Assembly: GCF_900101525.1 (NCBI RefSeq)
Contig: NZ_FMZD01000004.1
Location: 79,102 to 143,101, forward strand
Length of the DNA stretch: 64,000 nt
Reading direction: 5' to 3'
From: Marinilactibacillus psychrotolerans
Lineage (GTDB): Bacteria > Bacillota > Bacilli > Lactobacillales > Carnobacteriaceae_A
Below, piece by piece: positions 57,949 to 64,000 of the stretch (position 1 is its first letter; the number at the start of each line of letters is the position of its first letter). The notes under the pieces were generated by a model. That model was not told the DNA's origin. It searched no databases and saw only the letters and a program-made list of their open reading frames with translations. Made by a program: the position numbers and the translations under genes.

Positions 57949-58042
57949 AGGTGATAAAAAAGAATTACAAAAATTCAATATCGGTTTTTCAATTCTCATG
58001 GCTATATTTGCACTAGCTAACTTACTACAAATATTAGCTTAA
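57881..58042 (+). CDS. 53-residue two-TM protein, possible immunity partner
   Basis: GTG start 8 bases after AAAGGAGG, inside the end of the secreted-protein frame. Two hydrophobic helices (about 2-20, 33-52) joined by a basic HATHKGDKKELQK loop. The overlap implies coupled translation, as in bacteriocin-immunity pairs. No family recognised. A hairpin AGTATACT/AGTATATT follows at 58045-58068. Confidence 0.6.
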   Translation: MFYFAIFVLLASIGFGVLHATHKGDKKELQKFNIGFSILMAIFALANLLQILA

Positions 58043-58086
58043 AAAGTATACTAAGATTAGTATATTTTCTGTTTGATATTAGTTTT

Positions 58087-58339
58087 TTACTGTTTCATAG
58101 AGATTATAAAATTACCAATATCCTCTTCAATTGAACTATTTGTTATCGACATAGAGTCAATTAGCTTTCCATTATTCTGTTCTTTCGGAGCACTTATCGT
58201 GTCTATAACATAAAGCGTCTAATGCATCAATCGCTGATTTTTCTTTATTATCTTTTCCACACCAATTTCCGTACCGTGTTATTTCAGCAAATCCTGCTAG
58301 TGTAACTAAAGATGCCAGAGTTTCTTTCTGGTGTTTCAA
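58087..58339 (-). pseudogene. Decayed phospholipase-A2-like gene
   Basis: On the minus strand a 55-codon frame from 58339 contains YGNWCG (58256-58273) and DALDALCYRHDKC, the calcium-loop and His-Asp catalytic helix of phospholipase A2. Stop at 58172; in another frame the coding pattern goes on to 58087 (NGKLIDSMSITNSSIEED...), so a frameshift separates the second half. No signal peptide remains attached. It lies directly after a four-TM membrane gene on the same strand. Likely the relic of a secreted toxin or host-lipid enzyme. Confidence 0.6.
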
Positions 58340-58353
58340 TAATGTTTGAAGAA

Positions 58354-58773
58354 TTAAGGAGCAAAGCCGTAATATAAAGCAGAATAAATGGGTTGTGCTA
58401 ATAAAAACACTCCAAACAGTGCAGGTATAAAAAAGAACATAAATACTATTTTCAAAAAAGGAAATTGATTTTGAGATAATATTAGTTTACTACCAAACCA
58501 CGTTATAATGGTTAAAAAAGCTATCATCAAAGGGTAATACGATATATCTACAAATGCAGAAAAATGATCAATTGTAGGAAATTCATTATTTCCAGAACTT
58601 TTTATTAAAGCGATCCATCCCAACCAAATGACAAGAAAGGTACCTTGTAAAAAAATGGCAAGTGTGACTAAACTGTAAAAAATAGATTTTTTTTCTTTTC
58701 TGACTAATAAATAAACGATTCCCACGTAAATAATTCCTGTTAATACGGCGAAAGATGGATAATATACAAACAA
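58354..58773 (-). CDS. Four-TM membrane protein upstream of the PLA2-like relic
   Basis: 139 residues with four predicted helices (about 5-24, 30-55, 78-97, 106-128) and a short extracellular loop (KSSGNNEFPTIDHFSA). TTG start after AGGAG on the minus strand. Its stop lies 14 bases ahead of the PLA2-like frame, so both probably formed one operon, the membrane protein perhaps protecting against the partner. No family recognised. Confidence 0.55.
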   Translation of the reverse strand: MFVYYPSFAVLTGIIYVGIVYLLVRKEKKSIFYSLVTLAIFLQGTFLVIWLGWIALIKSSGNNEFPTIDHFSAFVDISYYPLMIAFLTIITWFGSKLILSQNQFPFLKIVFMFFFIPALFGVFLLAQPIYSALYYGFAP

Positions 58774-59159
58774 AGTGATTACTCCTTTTTTATGAAAATG
58801 TTCTCAATAAGAAACTTGATTATATTAAAACAGGTTCTTCTTTTTTATGAAAATTGCTTCAGAAAAGTTAGTGTACTAAAAGCTAGAATGATAGTTGCTG
58901 GACAGTGTAGGAATATACTATTCGACCAATTCTCTATAAAGTTATATTACAAAGGATTGTATCGATATTCATTTATGATTTTAAGTTTAAATTCACATCT
59001 ATCATTTGCTGTACAAAGTTCCCACAGAAGTTAGAAAGCTTTCTCTAAAATCTGGGAGATAATATCTGCTGATCAATATTAACCCTGAGTTATTCTATAT
59101 ATTTATTTTTAAAAAATAAATTACTTTAAGGGTGATAGGGTTTTACGCTAGTAAGTTAT

Positions 59160-59687
59160 CCAATTGGCAATTCATTAGTTAGTGTAAACCTTGCTCCACG
59201 AATCTATAAATTCACATACCCAACAGCAGCTTTGTAAATATTTCTAGAGAGCGCATAATCCTATAATCCCCAATTAATTTTCCAAGGTACCCACTAAAAA
59301 CATCTACAACACGTACTTGTAATGCGCCTTCACTTAAATCACCATATAATATGTGTAAACCACTATTACTGTGTTCGAAAGCATGAACACAGCCATTAAC
59401 AAATTTTTGTGAGTATAAAGCTGCTTGGGCGCTTACAACAGTCGCTTCCGCTTCATCAAACTTTTCAACAAGCTCAAAAAATTGTTCAGCACTGATATTA
59501 GAATTTTATGTAGTTTTAAGGGTATTGATTATAGTATTTTTGTTAGTCTCTTTTACTCCTTTTGAATTTTAGTTTGCTAGATATTGACCGATTCAGAAGC
59601 TTCAACTGATTGTATATTGTTCATTACAGGAATAGTTGTGGATAAAAGTGTAGCAGAAATAAGTGAAATTTTGATGTTTTTATACAT
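59160..59687 (-). pseudogene. Degenerate secreted-protein gene
   Basis: On the minus strand an ATG at 59687 opens a clear signal peptide (MYKNIKISLISATLLSTTIP, cleavage near VEAS), then stops appear. A later frame gives NISAEQFFELVEKFDEAEATVVSAQ..., KFVNGCVHAFEHSNSGLH, and after another shift NIYKAAVGYVNL-stop-IRGARFTLT. At least three lesions. Another secreted-protein gene of the bacteriocin-like type now dead; the family is not known to me. Confidence 0.55.
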
Positions 59688-59957
59688 ATTAAACGTTTTA
59701 ATTAAAAATTTATTTACATATTTAAATAGATTAAAGGATTTAGACTTTTAGAAATAACCTCCTACTACTATAATAACTTTATAACATAATTAATCAATGG
59801 ATATTGGATATTATTTATTGGGCTTACTTATTATGTTAAAAACATAATATAATAAAACCTACTATTTCTTTTACAGATGTATAGTAAGGGTGAAAGGTAT
59901 GAGTCCGAAACAAAAACAGGTTTTTTCTTATTTCTTATCGGAGATAACGGACTTCTA

Positions 59958-60140
59958 GTATTCCAGAAATAGTTTTCGAATCCACATGAATATATTCCAG
60001 GGCTTTAGAAACCGTCTGCCAGGAGAATCAGTTGCCTTGTATAATCTTGAACCCACTATAGGCAAAGAAACTAAAATAGTTTACTTCACTGAAAGCAGAT
60101 ATTACGAATAACGAGACTAAGATATGGCAGTTTCTGGACC
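59958..60140 (+). mobile_element. Relic of an IS110-family transposase
   Basis: One frame reads IPEIVFEST-stop-IYSRALETVCQENQLPCIILNPL-stop-AKKLK, the middle part typical of IS110-family transposases (VFESTGIYSRxLE, LNPLxAKK). Three stops and no flanking transposase domains remain, so it is dead. Confidence 0.65.
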
Positions 60141-60417
60141 TAACATAAGAACATTACTGCAACAATCGCTAAAGAAGAATTTTATATAGTAGAATTGGAA
60201 GCAAAGGTGAAAATAAATCAATTTCAATTATTAACGAGTATAATTCAAATTGATTTAAAAATTTACTGTATGACTATCTTTGATCAAATTTAATTTCATA
60301 GTATATCTGAGATTAAATTAAAAAGCTGCTTCTTTGTGGAGTTGAGTACTGCCCCCGGAAGTTAAACTGTTTGCTCTAAGGTACCTAACTTTAGATTCTA
60401 TACATATTTTAAATAGA
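60141..60417 (+). other. Intergenic stretch with a possible IS end
   Basis: No gene. Around 60345-60372 the stretch TACTGCCCCCGGAAGTTAAA resembles terminal repeats of IS3-family elements of lactic acid bacteria as I remember them; the partner end was not found. Confidence 0.35.
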
Positions 60418-60421
60418 AAAA

Positions 60422-60454
60422 CGTCCTTACATTATTTTGGTAAGGGCGCTTTTT
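60422..60454. terminator. Bidirectional terminator
   Basis: CGTCCTTAC (60422-60430) pairs with GTAAGGGCG (60439-60447), with A-rich left and T-rich right flanks; it can end the minus-strand gene at 60483. Confidence 0.7.
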
Positions 60455-60482
60455 TACAAGAATAAAACCAAGCCTTCGAAAT

Positions 60483-60761
60483 TCAATTGGTAGTTTCTGA
60501 TTCATATAACTTTCTTTGTTGTTCAACCAGCAAGTCGAGCTTTTCTTGTGCTTCTCTGTTCAGCCTTACAAAGTCTCTTTGAAAAGCCCAAAAGATCGCA
60601 GAAGTTGGGGTGTATTCCTCTACTAATCTTTCCAGATCTGGAGTGTTTGATGAATAATAATCCCCTAGAAACTCCAGACCATTCTCCCAGCTTTTTAGCT
60701 TATTTAATACATCTTCTAACTCAATAATTTCTGAGTATACATTTATCTTGTTTTCAGACAT
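60483..60761 (-). CDS. Small soluble helical protein, 92 residues
   Basis: Acidic, with several predicted amphipathic helices (EIIELEDVLNKLKSWENGLEFL; REAQEKLDLLVEQQRKLYE). ATG at 60761 follows TTGGAGGAA on the minus strand; a longer reading lacks a ribosome site. No transmembrane segment and no family recognised; could be a regulator or part of a phage-like or toxin-antitoxin module, unproven. Confidence 0.55.
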   Translation of the reverse strand: MSENKINVYSEIIELEDVLNKLKSWENGLEFLGDYYSSNTPDLERLVEEYTPTSAIFWAFQRDFVRLNREAQEKLDLLVEQQRKLYESETTN

Positions 60762-61158
60762 AGTTATTCCTCCAATAATTTTAGTTGGGCATACTTTTAC
60801 AACAATTAAAAGATATTTTGACATGAATAGAGATTTAATACTAAATATAGTTTACCAAAACTAAAGTGAATTATTGTAGCGGGTATCCGCTAGATTTATA
60901 AATTTTGTGGTAAAATTTATAATAAATTGAATTTTATAAAATTAAAAAATTGTTGAAATCTTGCTAAGATACTCTAATATTTATGGTATCTGAGAAAATT
61001 ATAGAGAAATTTTCTTTTCTATGAATGTAGCTTTAATACGTTATTCTAAAGTAAATAGTTATTTTACATAATTTTATTTGGAAAAGTAAGTTCCAATTCT
61101 TTTAACAATAATAAGTATAGTAATCCTAGTGATTGCTGGATAAGGGGAGGTAAGAAAC
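60762..61158. other. Divergent intergenic region
   Basis: 397 bases, very AT-rich, no frame longer than about 30 codons. A GGGGAGG ribosome site for the next gene lies at its right end. No clear operator. Confidence 0.4.
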
Positions 61159-61869
61159 ATGAATCAGTATGAAAAGAAAACTACATCAGGAAATAATACA
61201 TCAAGTATTACAGGATCATTGCCTTTTGAGGGAAGATGGACAGTAGGTGCAACGCCAGATGAGATAATTCCGAGTCATGGAACGGATCTGTTTGGCGTTG
61301 GATACGCAATCGATTTTATGGCCGTAGATAGTCAAAATGAAACAAGCAGGAAAACGAGTTGGCGGACACATTTAAGCTCCGAGGCTCCTGAGATCTTCTA
61401 TGCATTTGGGAAGCCAATCTTCTCTCCAGTTTCTGGTGAAATTATTAGTATTCATAATGGAGAACTAGACCACAAAGCGTATCGTTCACTAGTCACTTTG
61501 ATTCCCTATGCTGTCACGCAAAGAAGTAGAATGCGTAAAGGACCAGAAGCAATTGCTGGTAATTATATTGTAATCTCACCTAATAATACTGATCTTTATG
61601 TAGCAATCGTGCACTTACAATTAGATTCATTGATTGTGAAGAAGGGAGACCATGTAATACAAGGAGAGCATATTGCAAACTGTGGAAATTCAGGGAACTC
61701 GACCCAACCTCATATTCATATTCAAGCAATGGCGAGTGCAGATTTTTATAATACAGTAGGGATCCCTTTATATTTTAATGAATTTACTCAACAGAATACG
61801 GAAACAAGAGAGTCTGAAATCATAAAAAGTGGCTTCCCAGCAACTGGTTCTGTAGTGAGTCAGAATTAA
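61159..61869 (+). CDS. M23/LytM-fold peptidase-like protein without signal peptide
   Basis: 236 residues. The C-terminal LytM pattern is evident: PIFSPVSGEIISI, GNYIVISP, VAIVHLQLDSLIVKKGDHVIQGEHIANCGNSGNSTQPHIHIQ. The last His-x-His is intact; the early zinc site shows GYAIDFMAV with Asp but the preceding His is not at the usual spacing. There is no signal peptide or membrane helix, unlike cell-wall hydrolases, so it may work in the cytoplasm or be a non-catalytic relative. ATG after AGGGGAGG. Monocistronic in appearance. Confidence 0.75.
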   Translation: MNQYEKKTTSGNNTSSITGSLPFEGRWTVGATPDEIIPSHGTDLFGVGYAIDFMAVDSQNETSRKTSWRTHLSSEAPEIFYAFGKPIFSPVSGEIISIHNGELDHKAYRSLVTLIPYAVTQRSRMRKGPEAIAGNYIVISPNNTDLYVAIVHLQLDSLIVKKGDHVIQGEHIANCGNSGNSTQPHIHIQAMASADFYNTVGIPLYFNEFTQQNTETRESEIIKSGFPATGSVVSQN

Positions 61870-62083
61870 TTGGTTTATTAAGCATATAAGCAGACGAAGG
61901 TTAACTAAGAGAGAATAATCCTGAACTAAGTGTTTTATCAATGGATTACTATCAAGAAAAACAACTGATTTTTAACCAAATTGGATTAATAATAAGTATT
62001 AGAATTAATGATTGGTATATCTTTGTAATTCAAGAAATGGATAGAGTTATTTGTTCGTAAGAAAGTGAAAAAAGAGTATCAAT

Positions 62084-62403
62084 ATGTATTTAGTCTTATT
62101 CACGATTATTTATTGTGTCATTACCCAAATTTTAAATTTAAACGATGCACTTTCTTTTGGAATTTATTTAATCGGTTTAAGTATTGCAAAAGGCATTCTT
62201 GGTAAAGAACTTACGGATGTTTTTAATTTCAAAAAACAAGCTACATGTACGAAATAATTGGTTTAAAAGATTCATTCATGGAAATGATCGCTTTAATGCT
62301 GATTTATCTTAATACCTATTTAATTGATTATGAGCCGCTGTCTGTTTTCGAATTCATTATTACATTTTTCGTTTTTATACTAGTCTATCGATTTTTATTT
62401 TAG
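62084..62403 (+). pseudogene. Frameshifted membrane protein gene
   Basis: A first frame (62084-62257, MYLVLFTIIYCVITQIL..., 57 codons) and a second in another phase (62245-62403, ...YEIIGLKDSFMEMIALMLIYLNTYL...FVFILVYRFLF) join into one four-helix membrane protein of about 105 residues if a single shift near 62245 is corrected. Similar in type to other small membrane genes here. Function unknown. Confidence 0.45.
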
Positions 62404-62479
62404 GGCATACTATTAAGGTTCAAAGCTTTTACAATAGAAAGTTCAAAAAGCTGATTCAAAACTTCAAAAAAAGTATATG

Positions 62480-62678
62480 GCAAACAGAGCTTGAAATTGA
62501 TAATTGAAAAATTAACTCAGAGTTTTTCAAACGAAAAAGTATGGCTAAGCATTCATTCAAGTAATGATATAGCCAAGCATCTTTATGAACGTTTCGGTTT
62601 TCAGAAAGAGGAACTGGGTTTGAAACGGATGATGAAATTTTTATGAGTCGTAATTTAAAAGAATTCATAAATTCTTGA
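62480..62678 (+). pseudogene. C-terminal relic of a GNAT acetyltransferase
   Basis: The frame SLKLIIEKLTQSFSNEKVW, then LSIHSSNDIAKHLYERFGFQKE is a typical acetyltransferase end; a shift then leads to TGFETDDEIFMSRNL in another phase. The N-terminal half is absent. Inactive. Confidence 0.6.
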
Positions 62679-62772
62679 ATTAGTTGGTGAATGATTATCC
62701 TCAAAGAGACATAAGTATCTATTCAAGAATAATAAATAAAATATAAAACAAGTCTAATGAATGAATCATCGT

Positions 62773-62826
62773 AAAAACGAATTATTTACTCCTATGCACT
62801 AATGGAGGAAAATAGTTCGTTTTTAA
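62773..62826 (+). terminator. Terminator before the last ABC operon
   Basis: AAAAACGAATTATT pairs with AATAGTTCGTTTTT (wobbles included), with an inner CTCC/GGAG, followed by a T-run. Confidence 0.65.
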
Positions 62827-62986
62827 TTTTATTTATTTCAACGACAACTAAATATATTGATTCAATTATATAAATGATATTTTGTTTTTAAAATCATTTC
62901 ATAGTAGAAGTAATTGACTAAATTTAAAGGTGTATGGTATGTTAAAATTATACTAATTTATATAATATTAGGAAGGAGCTGAAATT

Positions 62987-63877
62987 TTGAATCCAGTTTT
63001 AACAATTAAAGGATTACAAGTAAAAAAAAGCAATCAATTAATTCTTGATATAAAAGAAGAAATAGCCATATCTTCTGGAGATAATGTAGCAGTATTAGGA
63101 GAAAATGGTGCTGGTAAAACGACTTTGATCAATGCAATTTTAGGAGAAATAGACTTTGAAGGAGAAATAATTAAACACTTTCAGAAAAAAGATTGTGGTA
63201 TTGTCTTTCAAGATAATGCATATAATGACCTAATGAAAGTTTACGAACTAATAGAATTAGTTTTACCCTTAAGAAAAGAAGCTTTAACTCATTTTATCGA
63301 AAGCTATGATTTGAAAGATTTAAAGAAGAAATATATTAAGGATCTATCTGGTGGAGAGAAACAAAGATTAACCTTAAGTTTAGTATTAGAAAGTGAAAAA
63401 AACATTTATTTTTTTGATGAATTAACTTCGGGGTTAGATTATAAAAAAAGACTTGCTCTACTCGCTATGATGAAGAAAAAAACAATAGCTGGAACTGTAC
63501 TGAATGTGACCCATTATTTTGATGAAATTGAAAATTGGGCCACTAAAATATTAATGTTGAAACAAGGAAAATTAATATTTTTTGGATCGAATGAAGATTT
63601 TTTTGCGAAGTTTAAGCATTACTCGGTTGTAAAAGTAGAGTATAACCAATTGGAAAACTTTAATAAATCGACTATGGAGAATGTTCAAACTGCAGATACC
63701 GGTGATGGCATAGCATTCATCTGTCCAAATCATGACATGCAGGTTGATGTAAAAAAAATATTAACTAATAATAATGTTGTCTACAGTGTTATAAAACAAA
63801 ATGTTTATACTTCCTATCTAATGGCGTACGCAACAAATGAAAAATCAAATCATAAAATGACCGAGGTGAAAAAATAG
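62987..63877 (+). CDS. ABC transporter ATP-binding protein (ABC-2 exporter type)
   Basis: 296 residues: Walker A GENGAGKTT, Q-loop FQDNAYNDLMKV, signature LSGGEKQRLTLSLVL, Walker B YFFDELTSGLD and H-loop THYFDEIENW. The Walker B begins NIYFFDEL rather than the usual hydrophobic-LDEP, but the catalytic Glu is present. A C-terminal extension of about 80 residues follows. TTG start after GGAAGGAGC. Overlaps the next permease gene by one base. Probably exports a peptide or gives immunity or drug resistance. Confidence 0.82.
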   Translation: MNPVLTIKGLQVKKSNQLILDIKEEIAISSGDNVAVLGENGAGKTTLINAILGEIDFEGEIIKHFQKKDCGIVFQDNAYNDLMKVYELIELVLPLRKEALTHFIESYDLKDLKKKYIKDLSGGEKQRLTLSLVLESEKNIYFFDELTSGLDYKKRLALLAMMKKKTIAGTVLNVTHYFDEIENWATKILMLKQGKLIFFGSNEDFFAKFKHYSVVKVEYNQLENFNKSTMENVQTADTGDGIAFICPNHDMQVDVKKILTNNNVVYSVIKQNVYTSYLMAYATNEKSNHKMTEVKK

Positions 63878-64000
63878 TGAGATATTTATGGACAAGTATA
63901 AAATTGCAGTTCCGTATTCCAATATCCATCTTTTTTTCATTATTATTTCCGTTAATTATGATGTTTGCGATGGTGACTTCTTATGGTAATTTTGATATAG
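63877..64000 (+). CDS. ABC-2 type permease, N-terminal part (cut by window end)
   Basis: 41 codons of a membrane protein starting at GTG 63877 (GAGGTG upstream), overlapping the ATPase stop by one base. The start RYLWTSIKLQFRIPISIFFS and following FPLIMMFAMVTSYG are typical of the first helix of ABC-2 permeases. The gene continues outside the window. Confidence 0.75.
   Translation, partial: MRYLWTSIKLQFRIPISIFFSLLFPLIMMFAMVTSYGNFDI

Noticed and set aside
58792..59034. 80-codon open frame on the plus strand
   Set aside because: No ribosome site, unusual composition, and it begins beside the promoter side of the minus-strand membrane gene; reads as chance frame.

Overview
The window reads as chromosomal DNA of a low-GC Gram-positive bacterium of the order Lactobacillales, probably near the Carnobacteriaceae/Enterococcaceae. 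The support is strong AGGAGG-type ribosome binding sites, GTG/TTG starts, lipoprotein signal peptides, a T-box in front of a methionine ABC transporter, the sufCDSUB gene order, a DUF2969-type protein, a water-forming-type NADH oxidase, and LacI/CcpA/PTS control. No rRNA, tRNA, CRISPR array or intact transposase was found. The species cannot be fixed from sequence reading alone.

Bases 1-27,500 are orderly core-type genes. They hold the end of an oligopeptide ABC operon (oppC end, oppA, oppD, oppF) followed by two tandem M20 dipeptidases; a UMF1/Atg22-type MFS exporter; a Na/Pi cotransporter with a PhoU tail; an FAH-family enzyme; a DUF2969 protein; a YihY membrane protein; and a YusI-like/GcvH-like pair. 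A promoter and T-box riboswitch precede metN-metI-metQ. A small tautomerase and a DASS anion symporter follow. The phosphate operon pstS-pstC-pstA-pstB-phoU has phased PhoP-type boxes upstream, and its PstS has its two halves in swapped order. Next come an alpha/beta hydrolase, a GNAT, a class I glutamine amidotransferase, and a cation:proton antiporter whose leader matches the fluoride riboswitch core fused to a terminator.

Bases 27,500-64,000 are accessory, AT-rich and strongly decayed, interrupted by a well-kept sufC-D-S-U-B operon (35.6-40.8 kb). This part carries a split FtsX/MacB-type ABC transporter, tandem duplicated two-TM miniproteins, several secreted-protein genes each next to a small membrane protein (bacteriocin-and-immunity style, mostly frameshifted or with stops), a fused ATPase-FtsX transporter, an AAA_14/DUF4143 ATPase between sufB and a decayed copy of the sufB 3' end, a decayed phospholipase-A2-like fragment, and relics of IS3- and IS110-family transposases. 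One coherent metabolic unit sits inside it: LacI regulator, PTS EIIBC and two esterases, with LacI-type operators and a perfect cre site, suggesting uptake and deacylation of an acylated sugar. An NADH oxidase, an M23-type protein without a signal peptide, and the start of another ABC exporter complete the window.

The genes suggest an organism living on peptides and phosphotransferred sugars, with tight control of phosphate and methionine uptake, and with a history of gaining and losing antagonism genes in the right half. All assignments come from reading the sequence and remembered family features; no database search was run.
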